Below, piece by piece: positions 48,588-57,033 of a DNA stretch of 64,000 nt. The DNA is from Pseudomonadales bacterium (lineage in GTDB: Bacteria; Pseudomonadota; Gammaproteobacteria; Pseudomonadales; DT-91). The translations under genes were made by a program, and so were the position numbers. Below the pieces are notes generated by a model that was not told the origin of the DNA, did no database searches, and saw nothing but the letters and a program-made list of their open reading frames with translations. Each line of letters starts with the position of its first letter. Positions within the stretch are counted from its first letter, which is position 1. The stretch is taken from assembly GCA_013215055.1 (NCBI GenBank), contig JABSRQ010000007.1, positions 434,001-498,000 on the forward strand, given 5' to 3'.

Positions 48588-50459
48588 ATGACGTATTTAG
48601 CGCAGCAGTTTTATAAATTCAGCCAATGGCGTTTTGCGTTACTGAGTGTGTTGTTATTGGCTGGCCTGTTACATTGTGGCACTAGCTTTAATGGCGGTTT
48701 TTATGCCGATGATTATTTTCAGCGTAGCTACGTTATTGGCTCTGATGCCCTGGCCGAAAAAGGCTTTTTTGATGGCATGGAAGTGGGGTCGTTTAACAAC
48801 TTCGTTAAAAACCAATTCCTGTTTTTTGACCCCGCCTTAGCCAATTATGATGCTCTACTCGATTTTGGGGTTTTACCCTGGTGGATGCACGAAGACACCA
48901 AGTTGCATTTCTTCAGACCTTTATCTGCTGCGCTGCATTTTGTTGAATATTCACTATTTCCTGATTCGCCTCAATGGATGCATCTGATCAGCCTGTTTTG
49001 GTATTTGGCAGGTTTAGCCATTATTTATCGGCTTTATCTAGCTGTGGGTATTAAACAAAGTATTGGCCTGTTTGCATTATTATTACTGGTGCTGGATAAC
49101 AGTATCTTCCATATTTTACCGTGGATAGCGGCACGAAATATGTTGCTGATCATCGTGTTTGGCTTCGGCGCCGTATATGCCTATCACCGTGCGGTACAAG
49201 ACTGGCGCTGGCATATTGCCGGGGTTACCCTGCTGAGTTTAAGCCTATTGGCCGGTGAAGGTGGTGTGGGCATTTGCATGTATTTAGGTGCCTACCTTTT
49301 TACGCTGGATACCCGTGCCTGGACGGTAAGAATAGCGGCTATCATGCCCTATGTATTGGTTACGATTATCTGGCGGCTGTATTATCAAACCAATGGCTAC
49401 GGTGCTTTTGGGGCCGATCTGTATATTGATCCTGGCCATGATCCGGTGAGTTTTTTAAGCCGTGCATTATGGCAGTATCCAGGTAATTTCTTTGAATTGG
49501 CCGCAGGCATCGATACCTTGTCGGGCCAGGTGCGCAGCGATATTCGCCAGAATTTTGCGTTTGTCGGTGTGGCGGTATTTGCCGTGATCACCTATCTATT
49601 AAGGCAGCCGTTAAAAACCGATAAAACTCTGCGCTTTTTCTACCTTGCGACTCTGTTTGCGATTGTCCCTGGCTTAGCTGTAGCGCTGTCATCCCGAGTG
49701 ATGATCTTGCCCTTTATTGGTTTTGCGGTTGTATTGGCTACGTTGTTTTATCAAATGGCCAAAGGCGCTTATCAAGGGCTGGAGAAATATCTTGCTGCCT
49801 CTATCATCATCTATAGCTTACTGATGCACGTGATTGCAGGTTTTGCTTTGGCAGTATTTATGACCTACTCGATTCTGGATTTCAGCGGCGAAGGCGCCAT
49901 GAAGCGCGGTGGTGTGGATTTGGGTGTTGATGATATTGCCAATAAAACCGTCGTGATTATCAATGCACAAAAGCCTTTTTGGTTGGCCTTTGTGGCCCAT
50001 GAACTGGATTATGCCGAACAAGAGTTGCCCAACCATGTGCGAGTATTAGCCAGTAGCTTTCATGCCATTACTGTCACTAGAAAGAGTGACACACAGCTGC
50101 TGCTAACGGCAGAGCCTGGTTTTCAATTAGATTCCAAACCGGTTTTTGATATCACCACTCAGGTTGCTGGTCACTATGCGTATTTAAGCCAGCATTTAAT
50201 GGGTTTAACACGCCATCGAGATACGCCGTGGCAGGTTGGCATGCAGCGTGATTTTTCCGATATAAAAATCGAGATTAGCACGTTGTATGAATATGAAGGC
50301 CGGGCTGTTCCCAAGACTTTGTTGGTGACATTAAAGCAGTCGTTAACGAGCTATCGTTTTTCTTACTGGGATGTGGATGCATCGATTTATCAAACTTTTA
50401 CTCTGCCCGAGGTGGGGCGCAGTGTAGAGGTTAAAGGTATATTTACTCTTTCGCGTTAA
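48588..50459 (+). CDS. Polytopic membrane protein, possibly GT-C-like
   Basis: Membrane protein of 623 aa. It has about 11 helices in the first 425 residues, and a large soluble C-terminal domain (~440-623). The first loop has YADDYFQRSY (acidic pair) followed by FFRPLSAALHFVEYSLF, a layout seen in GT-C-fold polyprenol-dependent glycosyltransferases and related uncharacterised proteins. I cannot assign a substrate. It lies 18 nt after thiDE, probably read through from the operon, but no thiamine link is visible. Confidence 0.6.
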   Translation: MTYLAQQFYKFSQWRFALLSVLLLAGLLHCGTSFNGGFYADDYFQRSYVIGSDALAEKGFFDGMEVGSFNNFVKNQFLFFDPALANYDALLDFGVLPWWMHEDTKLHFFRPLSAALHFVEYSLFPDSPQWMHLISLFWYLAGLAIIYRLYLAVGIKQSIGLFALLLLVLDNSIFHILPWIAARNMLLIIVFGFGAVYAYHRAVQDWRWHIAGVTLLSLSLLAGEGGVGICMYLGAYLFTLDTRAWTVRIAAIMPYVLVTIIWRLYYQTNGYGAFGADLYIDPGHDPVSFLSRALWQYPGNFFELAAGIDTLSGQVRSDIRQNFAFVGVAVFAVITYLLRQPLKTDKTLRFFYLATLFAIVPGLAVALSSRVMILPFIGFAVVLATLFYQMAKGAYQGLEKYLAASIIIYSLLMHVIAGFALAVFMTYSILDFSGEGAMKRGGVDLGVDDIANKTVVIINAQKPFWLAFVAHELDYAEQELPNHVRVLASSFHAITVTRKSDTQLLLTAEPGFQLDSKPVFDITTQVAGHYAYLSQHLMGLTRHRDTPWQVGMQRDFSDIKIEISTLYEYEGRAVPKTLLVTLKQSLTSYRFSYWDVDASIYQTFTLPEVGRSVEVKGIFTLSR

Positions 50460-50580
50460 GTTCTACAGCATTGTTGTAGATACAAAAACTTGAGTTTGAT
50501 GTGGTGAAAATCAAGTTGATTTTGATAAGTGTAATTTACTGATTTAATCAGGTTGCTAATTTCCAATGGGCTAGCGCTGT

Positions 50581-50721
50581 TATCCTGAACAGCGCTTTAT
50601 CGCGACAGGGCGTTTGTATTGGGGTGTTCACATTCTTTTTTTCACGCCGATTACGGATGATATTCGAGTTATCTGCTTCCGTAAGGCGAACTCCAGAGAG
50701 GTAAAGCGTTATAAATATTAA
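50581..50721 (+). pseudogene. brnT: BrnT toxin relic (C-terminal half)
   Basis: In frame 50581-50721 the translation reads EQRFIATGR and IRVICFRKANSREVKRY, ending at TAA 50719. This matches the C-terminal half of BrnT RNase toxins (RFI.IG...IRIISARKAT..E). Upstream of about 50575 the frame is full of stops (50545-50572), so the N-terminal half is lost. A small antitoxin remnant follows in the usual toxin-antitoxin order. Inactive by appearance. Confidence 0.72.
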
Positions 50722-50970
50722 ACCTTTAATCGACTATGAAGTAAGTGATCTTACTGAGGCCGATTTTACTAAGGCAATTTTCGTGTTTGCTTCTAATTTT
50801 CCAAATGCCTTGAAGAGCGTAATATTAGTTCGTCCAAAAAAGTGATAACCCTAAATTTAACGACTTTACGTCTTTCACATGAGATCAGTGAATACTTTCG
50901 CGCAACAGGAAAAGGCTGGCAAACACGTTTAAATAAGGCTTTTAAAGAATATGTAGCTGCTCAGCAATAG
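50711..50970 (+). pseudogene. brnA: BrnA antitoxin relic, frameshifted
   Basis: The first frame (50711-50845) reads SDLTEADFTKA to VRPKK and then a stop. The second frame (from 50842) reads TLRLSHEISEYFRATGKG and GWQTRLNKAFKEYVAAQQ, stop at 50968. Together they give the BrnA/DUF4415 antitoxin layout: acidic N-part, RPKK, then a ribbon-helix-helix C-part. The break is at the A6 run 50836-50841; one further A restores the frame. No clear start codon is seen in the first frame. It overlaps the brnT end by 11 bp. Confidence 0.75.
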
Positions 50971-51005
50971 AGCGAAGGCGTAATCCCCCTCGCTCCAATT
51001 TTTTA

Positions 51006-52979
51006 CTATGGCATCGTTATCATGCCGTTGATTGATACCCGATAAGGGCTGGTTTGATCGGCGAAGCTAGTGCCTAATACAAGGGTGTAAGTTCCTGCTG
51101 ATACTTCGGGTGAAAAGTGGGTTTTGGTTGTTGCGTTAAAGACCACAATCCCCAGGCTATCTACCAAATAGGAGAAAGGTGTCACATTAGCCTCAATAGT
51201 AATATCCACGATACCATCTTCACTTACTTCAAATGTGTAGTTAGGGTTTTTCACTGATGCGATATCCCGCCCTCCGGAAGGAGCCCAACTGCCTTCAATA
51301 TTAAACGTTGAGGCAATACGCTTGTTCAGGTTTTTAAATTGCCCTACTACATTTAAAACATAGCTATCGGTTATAAGGTCGCTGTTTGTTGCGGCTACAA
51401 GAGTATAGCTGCCTGCTGTCACTGGGGTGGTTAAGCGAGAGCCATTACCGACTATTTCAAAGCCGTTGGCGTCAATCAGGGAAAGATAGCCGGTGAAAGA
51501 GCTATCAATAGTGATATCAATATAACTATCTTCGGTAATATCCAGAGTATAGTGATCGTTACGGAAAGAGCCGCTATTACGCCCACCTGAAGGCTGCCAA
51601 TCACCCGTTTTAATTTCAGACATAGAGGTATCTTTGATAAAGGATGGATCGCCAGAGGCATCTTCTTTAAATTGACCAACGATATGTAATGTATATGCGC
51701 TGTTTTTAAAATTATTGTAGGTAGCTACAACTAAGGTGTAGTTTCCAGGCGTAATATTGACTCCAAAAGCCGCACTGTAATGTGTTGTCGTGCCATTCTC
51801 ATCAATCAGATAAAACTCTTCATTTACACCGGTGTCATTTGAAACGTCAAGGTAGCTGTGATGCTCAACTTCAAATGCATAATGGTGATTTCTTAAGGTC
51901 TGGCTATTTCTGCCTCCGGAAGATGTCCAAGTATCGTTAATTGTATAGTGATGCGCCTTTACCTTGCGGATATTGGCAATTGGCCCGAGTATATCAACGG
52001 TAAAGTTTTCTTTAATATTTTTAACGCCACTGGTTGGGACGATAGTATAAGTGCCAACAGCTAATACATCGCTAAAGTCACCGTTAAAGCTTTCAGTAAT
52101 CAGCATACCTAGAGAGTCGTATATAAATAAATGATCGTCGGTCGCATTGGCAATATTTACACTCACGTCCACATTGCCCGTTTCTAGAACATCAATATAA
52201 TAGTGGTGGCTCTTGTAGCTTTCGCCGCTTTGTCCGCCGGAGGCAAACCAGGAGTCAGTAATTCTGTAACCTCCCGTAATTTCTGATAAGTTGAACTCAA
52301 CAAAATCAGGCTGGTATAGCATATCTACTGTGCCGCCAGCGCCACAATCTAAAATCTTCTGGCCATTATTGCCATCAACTATAAAACAAGGGTTTTCAGA
52401 AAGGGTGCCGTCTTGGCCATCACAAATATAGCTTGAGTTTGTAATCTCACTATCATCAATAATTTTGTTGTTGTTAACATCGAGACCAATAGTGATTTTT
52501 AAGCCTCCATTGATGCAGTTTTCACCTATGGGTTCATCGTCGGCTATGACCATATTATTTATAGCATTAGTACCGTCGGTGCCGTCTACGCCGTTAGTTC
52601 CATTTTGTCCATCTGTACCAGTTCCGTTTTGACCGTTAGTTCCATTTTGTCCATCTGTACCATTGATACCGTCAGTTCCGTTTTGACCGTTTGCACCATT
52701 TAGGCCATGGCAAAGTACTTCAGTGCGAGCACTGTCCACTTCATTGTCATCTAGTTTTCCATTGTCATTTTGATCGAAACCAACTTCAATCTCGAATCCT
52801 CCATTAGGGCAGGCGCTGCCTTTTTCGATGGTAAGAGCCCTGACTACTGCAGAGCTATTGTTTTCAATTTGAAGAGCTTCTTCCACGCTGCTGCTTCCGC
52901 TGCTACAGCCTATAAGGGTGCTTAGCGAGGCTCCTAAGATGGGGGTGAATATTGCCTGGTATGTCCATTTACTATTAAT
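51006..52979 (-). CDS. Large lipoprotein with collagen-like segment and four repeat domains, AUU start
   Basis: Protein of 657 aa if started at ATT 52979. This start has GGAG at 52988-52991, spaced 8 nt, and gives a lipoprotein signal peptide ending STLIGC (Cys25); no in-frame ATG, GTG or TTG lies before 52888 with a signal peptide. Order seen: a DUF7151-like Ca-binding-style segment (GFDQNDNGKLDDNEV), a Gly-x-Asn/Asp collagen-like run (~92-138), a second such segment (GLDVNNNKIIDDSE), then four ~95-residue beta domains at ~236-333, 339-438, 455-548 and 557-654. Each opens with W.(A/S/P)SGG. They resemble pre-peptidase C-terminal domains. Probably surface-exposed adhesin or hydrolase accessory (inference). 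Confidence 0.75.
   Translation of the reverse strand: MNSKWTYQAIFTPILGASLSTLIGCSSGSSSVEEALQIENNSSAVVRALTIEKGSACPNGGFEIEVGFDQNDNGKLDDNEVDSARTEVLCHGLNGANGQNGTDGINGTDGQNGTNGQNGTGTDGQNGTNGVDGTDGTNAINNMVIADDEPIGENCINGGLKITIGLDVNNNKIIDDSEITNSSYICDGQDGTLSENPCFIVDGNNGQKILDCGAGGTVDMLYQPDFVEFNLSEITGGYRITDSWFASGGQSGESYKSHHYYIDVLETGNVDVSVNIANATDDHLFIYDSLGMLITESFNGDFSDVLAVGTYTIVPTSGVKNIKENFTVDILGPIANIRKVKAHHYTINDTWTSSGGRNSQTLRNHHYAFEVEHHSYLDVSNDTGVNEEFYLIDENGTTTHYSAAFGVNITPGNYTLVVATYNNFKNSAYTLHIVGQFKEDASGDPSFIKDTSMSEIKTGDWQPSGGRNSGSFRNDHYTLDITEDSYIDITIDSSFTGYLSLIDANGFEIVGNGSRLTTPVTAGSYTLVAATNSDLITDSYVLNVVGQFKNLNKRIASTFNIEGSWAPSGGRDIASVKNPNYTFEVSEDGIVDITIEANVTPFSYLVDSLGIVVFNATTKTHFSPEVSAGTYTLVLGTSFADQTSPYRVSINGMITMP
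52591..52691 (-). repeat. Tandem coding repeats of the collagen-like segment
   Basis: Two perfect 30-bp copies at 52591-52620 and 52633-52662 (plus-strand CCGTTAGTTCC...), and a 17-bp copy pair at 52621-52637 and 52675-52691. All keep the frame and encode Gly-x-Asn/Asp triplets. Recombination or slippage here would change the stalk length in multiples of 3 aa. Confidence 0.85.
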
Positions 52980-53099
52980 TGTTATTACTCCATTAATTTG
53001 TTGTATAGCCTATCCCTGGATGGAAATAGATTAAAACGAAAAACCTTCTCAGAATCATAGAGTTGATGAGGTCAATCCTAGACCTGAAATTCGGTTTAA

Positions 53100-53137
53100 A
53101 TATGCATGTTATCTATGAATAATTACAACATGCATAT
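53100..53137. repeat. Inverted repeat in the gap between lipoprotein and msrAB
   Basis: Arms ATATGCATGTT (53100-53110) and AACATGCATAT (53127-53137), perfect over 11 bp with a 16-nt loop. It lies about 120 bp upstream of the AUU-start lipoprotein gene, so it may be an operator for it; no other feature explains it. Confidence 0.4.
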
Positions 53138-53223
53138 GCAAGGCATATTAATGGAGTTGCGCAGCTAACATCAACCGTTATTGATTTGAATTGAAAAAAT
53201 AGAGTGTTGAAGAGGTTTTAAAT

Positions 53224-53373
53224 ATGCGATGTTTTACAGAATCTGAGTTGTCGTGTTTAGCGTCATCGCAGGAACTGACATTTTGGCAGTATAAGCGTAT
53301 TTATACTGCCAAGAAGCGTATTGATAAAAAACGGTTAACGAGTTATTTAAATAAACCCGCATATTGCCCATAA
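53224..53373 (+). CDS. Possible small protein (49 aa)
   Basis: Frame [18 protein letters not shown] followed by a Lys/Arg-rich tail, stop at 53371. A GAAGAGG site lies at 53209-53215, 8 nt before the ATG. It overlaps the 3' end of msrAB on the other strand by 31 bp, and a strong hairpin (53283-53312) lies inside it. I recognise no family. It could be a chance frame; the good ribosome site is the main support. Confidence 0.25.
   Translation: MRCFTESELSCLASSQELTFWQYKRIYTAKKRIDKKRLTSYLNKPAYCP
53283..53312 (-). repeat. Strong hairpin downstream of msrAB
   Basis: Perfect 12-bp arms TTGGCAGTATAA (53283-53294) and TTATACTGCCAA (53301-53312) with a 6-nt loop, 30 bp after the msrAB stop on the minus strand. 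No T-run follows on that strand, so it looks like a 3'-end stabilising hairpin or a weak terminator rather than a typical intrinsic one. Confidence 0.45.
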
Positions 53374-54476
53374 CCCTGTTTTTGCAGTTCCTGCTTAGGA
53401 ATAAAACGCATGGCCGCCGAGTTGATGCAATAACGCAGACCGGTGGGTGCTGGGCCATCATCAAACACATGACCCAGGTGAGAATCAGCAAATTTACTGC
53501 GTAACTCGGTACGTGCATAAAATGATAAATAATCGGTTTTCTCTACGATATGCGCAGCCTCCAATGGGCGCGTGAAGCTGGGCCAGCCGGTCTTGGACTC
53601 GTATTTATCGAGGGATGAAAACAGCGGTTCACCGCTGACCACATCGACATAAATACCGTCACGTTTCTCATTCCAATAGCTATTTTTAAAAGGTGCTTCA
53701 GTCGCCTCTTCCTGTGTCACCTGATACTGCAGTGCAGTTAAGGTTTGTTTCAGTACTTTATCCTCGGCCTTGTTATAGCTTGCTTGAGGGGTTTTATTGT
53801 CTAAAAATTGATGATCACGCAGGCTGCCTACATCCAGGTCTTTACCCCAGATGGTTTCCAGGTATTGGTCTCGGCCTGAGTTGTAACGATAATATTTATA
53901 ACGCAGTGGATTACGTTTGTGATAATCCTGATGATAATCATTGGCAGGCCAGAATTCATTGGCTTGCAGCAGTTTCACTTTTAAAGGTTTGTCGTAACGT
54001 TTGGATGTGGTTAATGCCGCCATAGAGGCCTCGGCGGCGAGTTTTTCACTGGCCTTGTTTATAAAAATCACTGGGCTGTATTGATAGCCCCTATCCACAA
54101 ATTGGCCGCCATCATCGGTGGGATTAATCTGACGCCAGAACGCCTGTAATAACGTGCTATACGCGACTTTTTTACTGTCGTAATACACCGCTACTGTTTC
54201 TACATGCCCGGTAGAACCACTGGCTACATCGCGGTAAGCCGGTTGTTTTTCTTGACCTCCCATAAAACCTGAAACCACTTCTTCTACGCCATAGACTTTT
54301 TCAAAGTCAGATTCCGTGCACCAGAAACAGCCGCCGGCGAAATAGGCCACGCTAAGGTTGCTATTGGTTTTTATCGGGTTTAGATGATTATTATCGCTGG
54401 TGGCAAAAACCAGTGCGGCCAAGCATAGGCTTACCATCGCTATGCCCTGTAATAGACTCTTTGTTGTTCGTTTCAT
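53343..54476 (-). CDS. msrAB: Bifunctional methionine sulfoxide reductase MsrA/MsrB
   Basis: Protein of 377 aa repairing oxidised Met in both S and R forms. An N-terminal signal/anchor ([18 protein letters not shown]) places it in the periplasm or on the membrane. The MsrA part has [12 protein letters not shown] (catalytic Cys), GSTGHVE and YFGHPYH-like QDYHKRNP. The MsrB part (~245-377) has [23 protein letters not shown] and the catalytic [11 protein letters not shown]. Zinc-binding CxxC pairs of some MsrB are absent. It is divergent from the spondin genes over a 271-bp gap. Confidence 0.95.
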   Translation of the reverse strand: MKRTTKSLLQGIAMVSLCLAALVFATSDNNHLNPIKTNSNLSVAYFAGGCFWCTESDFEKVYGVEEVVSGFMGGQEKQPAYRDVASGSTGHVETVAVYYDSKKVAYSTLLQAFWRQINPTDDGGQFVDRGYQYSPVIFINKASEKLAAEASMAALTTSKRYDKPLKVKLLQANEFWPANDYHQDYHKRNPLRYKYYRYNSGRDQYLETIWGKDLDVGSLRDHQFLDNKTPQASYNKAEDKVLKQTLTALQYQVTQEEATEAPFKNSYWNEKRDGIYVDVVSGEPLFSSLDKYESKTGWPSFTRPLEAAHIVEKTDYLSFYARTELRSKFADSHLGHVFDDGPAPTGLRYCINSAAMRFIPKQELQKQGYGQYAGLFK

Positions 54477-54747
54477 AATGTGTGCTTCCTATTGCTACAG
54501 GTTCTTATAATCAGGCATTTCAAACAATGTTGTCATGCGTTGAAGTAAGTGTGAACGCAAAAAATCCTCATTGGAACCTGGGTTTGCAGGGTTTTATTAA
54601 ATCAGAATATCTTGTGATACAAATGTGATATTTATGTTAACAAACCGTGAAACCTTAACGAGGAGGTTTTTATATAGTTCACACAGGCTTAGCGATTAAG
54701 CCAAAAACCTATTCTTTATAGTAATTATAGATTCGACAGGAGTGACT

Positions 54748-55485
54748 ATGTATACCAACACCGAGAAAACTAAAAAAACATCGATTACCGCGGCATGTGT
54801 ATTAGCCGGTAGTGTTTTATTGCCTATGCTGGCCACGGCCGCAGAGATTGATGTAAAAATTACCAACCTGACTCAGGGCATCTATTTTACGCCTTTATTG
54901 GTAGCCAGCCATGGCGATAATCAGCATTTATTTGAAACCGGCATGGCGGCCAGTAGTTCTTTACAGGCGATGGCAGAGGGCGGTGATATAGCGGCTTTGA
55001 TCAGTGATGCAGAAGGACTGGGGGCTATGGTGAGTGCTAATCCTGCTGGTGGATTATTAGCACCATCTACTAGCACGATGGTGAGTGCCCTGGATACCGG
55101 CAGCAATATGTATTTATCGATTACCGCAATGATTCTACCCAGTAATGATGGTTTTGTGGGCCTGGATAGCTGGATGATTCCAGAGCAAGCGGGTGAATAT
55201 ACGATTTATTTAAATGCCTATGATGCCGGCACCGAAGCCAATGATGAGTTGATCACCGGTGGCGGTGCGTCTGGTGTGGCGGGTATTCCATTTGATCCTG
55301 CTGCAAATAACGGCACAGGCGGCACGGGTGTAACCAACACTGAAGCGGTAAGTAATATTCATATTCACCGCGGTAATGTGGGGGATACCGATGCCTCTGG
55401 CGGCAGTTCTGATTTAGATAGCCGTATCCATCGCTGGCTTAACCCAGTCGCTAAAGTGGTTGTGACAGTGAAAGGAGATATGTAA
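54748..55485 (+). CDS. Spondin-domain exported protein (first copy)
   Basis: Exported protein of 245 aa with Spondin_N features. ATG 54748 is chosen because CAGGAG ends 5 nt upstream; the GTG at 54742 lies in that site. A signal peptide ends ATAAEIDVKI. The domain has KITNLTQGIYFTPLLVASH, SITAMILPSNDGFVGLDS and TIYLNAYDAGTEANDEL, with a late VSNIHIHRGNVG. Bacterial spondin proteins of this type bind divalent metal; the function is unknown. It is coupled to a second copy by a one-base overlap. Confidence 0.85.
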   Translation: MYTNTEKTKKTSITAACVLAGSVLLPMLATAAEIDVKITNLTQGIYFTPLLVASHGDNQHLFETGMAASSSLQAMAEGGDIAALISDAEGLGAMVSANPAGGLLAPSTSTMVSALDTGSNMYLSITAMILPSNDGFVGLDSWMIPEQAGEYTIYLNAYDAGTEANDELITGGGASGVAGIPFDPAANNGTGGTGVTNTEAVSNIHIHRGNVGDTDASGGSSDLDSRIHRWLNPVAKVVVTVKGDM

Positions 55486-56267
55486 TGAAACCGGTAAAAC
55501 TATTGAGTGCGGCGATGATGGTCACCGCCATCTCGTGTTTATCGGCCTGTTTTCATGATGATGACGACGATGATGACATGATGGATTCGGGTTCAGGCAG
55601 CATGATGGATTCGGGTTCAGGCAGCATGATGAATGAAAACATGATGGACATGGAGAAAATGAACTATCAATATCAGCTGACGTTTAAAAACTTAAGCTAT
55701 AACCAACCTCTTTCTCCTTTGGCCGTTATTGTTGATACGGAAAAAACCGCTTATTGGGCAGTGGGAGATACGGCGTCAACCGCTTTGGAGCAGTTGGCAG
55801 AATCTGGTGATAATACAGAGCTGTTAGCGATGGCTGAGATGGATTCTCTGTATGTCGAATCGGCGACGGGTTTGCTTTTACCGGCAACGTCCCAAACCAT
55901 TACCGTAAGCTATGATAGTGCCGATGTTGTCGCATTTATGACTATTGCCACGATGTTAGTCAATAGCAACGATGCGTTTACTGGGGTGCAGGCGGTGGAT
56001 TTATCGATGCTTGCGGTAGGCGAAAAACATAAGATAACATTGATGACCTACGATGCCGGCACCGAAGCCAATAGTGAATTATCAGGCACTATCCCCGGCC
56101 CTGCCGATGGTGGTGAAGGGTTTAATGCGGCGCGTGATGATGTGGATTTTGTGTCTATGCATCCCGGTGTGGTTGCGAATATGGCCGAACACCCACTTTC
56201 TGTATTAAATTCATCCCATCGATTTGACGGGCCGATTGCTGAGCTTATTATTAAACGTATGCAATAA
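55485..56267 (+). CDS. Spondin-domain lipoprotein (second copy) with Met/Asp-rich region
   Basis: Lipoprotein of 260 aa: signal peptide with lipobox CLSAC (Cys22), then a DDDDDDD run and a Met-rich, Asp/Ser/Gly repeat (residues ~24-58). The spondin domain follows with YQLTFKNLSYNQPLSPLAVI, ATMLVNSNDAFTGVQ and LMTYDAGTEANSELSG. The Met/Asp segment is coded by two perfect 24-bp repeats. Such a segment could bind copper or calcium (inference). It shares a promoter with the first copy and precedes a two-component system behind a terminator. Confidence 0.85.
   Translation: MKPVKLLSAAMMVTAISCLSACFHDDDDDDDMMDSGSGSMMDSGSGSMMNENMMDMEKMNYQYQLTFKNLSYNQPLSPLAVIVDTEKTAYWAVGDTASTALEQLAESGDNTELLAMAEMDSLYVESATGLLLPATSQTITVSYDSADVVAFMTIATMLVNSNDAFTGVQAVDLSMLAVGEKHKITLMTYDAGTEANSELSGTIPGPADGGEGFNAARDDVDFVSMHPGVVANMAEHPLSVLNSSHRFDGPIAELIIKRMQ
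55578..55625 (+). repeat. Two perfect 24-bp tandem repeats
   Basis: Unit ATGATGGATTCGGG... at 55578-55601 and 55602-55625, encoding MMDSGSGS twice. The period is a multiple of three, so copy changes keep the frame. Confidence 0.95.
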
Positions 56268-56276
56268 TAGAAACAG

Positions 56277-56299
56277 TCCCGGCATTCGCCGGGATTTTT
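56277..56299 (+). terminator. Intrinsic terminator after spondin genes
   Basis: Stem TCCCGGC/GCCGGGA (56277-56283, 56288-56294) with an ATTC loop and T5. It separates the spondin unit from the two-component genes 24 nt downstream, though read-through is possible. Confidence 0.93.
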
Positions 56300-56322
56300 A
56301 AGTTTATACCATGGAGTAAACT

Positions 56323-57033
56323 GTGAAAAAACAGTTATTGGTTGTTGAAGATGATGCGGATTTAAATAAATTATTAACCATGAATTTAACCGATGCCAAT
56401 CATCAGGTGGATAACACCGATAACGGCTTACGTGCGTTAGAAATGGCGATGAATGGCGATTATGATGCCATCGTGCTAGATATTATGTTGCCAGATATGG
56501 ATGGCCTGGAGATTTGCAGGCAGCTGCGCTCTGCCGGAAAAACCACACCTATCTTAATGCTGACCGCAAGAGACTCCGAAATCGATAGAATTGTTGGCTT
56601 GGAAATGGGCGCGGATGATTATTTAACTAAGCCTTTTAGCATTAGGGAGCTGCAGGCCAGGATTAAGGCGTTGCTGCGTAGAGTGGATATGCTGCAAAAA
56701 ACGAACCAGCCAATACAAGAAAACATACTTAAGTTTGCCAATCTGACGATTGATGAAAAGCGGCGTCAAGTCGACTTAAAAGGCCAGATTATAGAGCTGA
56801 CCAGTACCGAGTTTGATTTATTAATTTATTTGGCTAAGCAACCGGGTTTAGTTTTTAGCCGGGCACAATTGTTAGATGCGGTGTGGGATTATAACCACAG
56901 TGGTTATGAACATACGGTGAATTCGCATATCAATCGCCTGCGCAATAAAATTGAAAGTGATGTTTCGGACCCTATGTATATCAAAACCGTTTGGGGTGTG
57001 GGTTATAAATTCACCGATACGGAGGCCTGCTAA
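56323..57033 (+). CDS. OmpR-family response regulator
   Basis: Response regulator of 236 aa: receiver with VVEDDADLNKLL, acceptor Asp in VLDIMLPDMDGLE, TARDSE, and Lys in YLTKPFS; then a winged-helix DNA-binding domain with LTSTEFDLLIYLAKQPG and TVNSHINRLRNKIE, ending IKTVWGVGYKF. Its stop overlaps the sensor kinase start by one base. It likely controls the neighbouring spondin genes or metal stress (inference). Confidence 0.95.
   Translation: MKKQLLVVEDDADLNKLLTMNLTDANHQVDNTDNGLRALEMAMNGDYDAIVLDIMLPDMDGLEICRQLRSAGKTTPILMLTARDSEIDRIVGLEMGADDYLTKPFSIRELQARIKALLRRVDMLQKTNQPIQENILKFANLTIDEKRRQVDLKGQIIELTSTEFDLLIYLAKQPGLVFSRAQLLDAVWDYNHSGYEHTVNSHINRLRNKIESDVSDPMYIKTVWGVGYKFTDTEAC

Noticed and set aside
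52575-52700. Spaced repeats as a CRISPR array
   Set aside because: Repeats are coding, of unequal spacing, and translate to Gly-x-Asn/Asp triplets.
53234-53518. Minus-strand frame across the msrAB end
   Set aside because: Overlaps the catalytic MsrB region in another frame; no family match.
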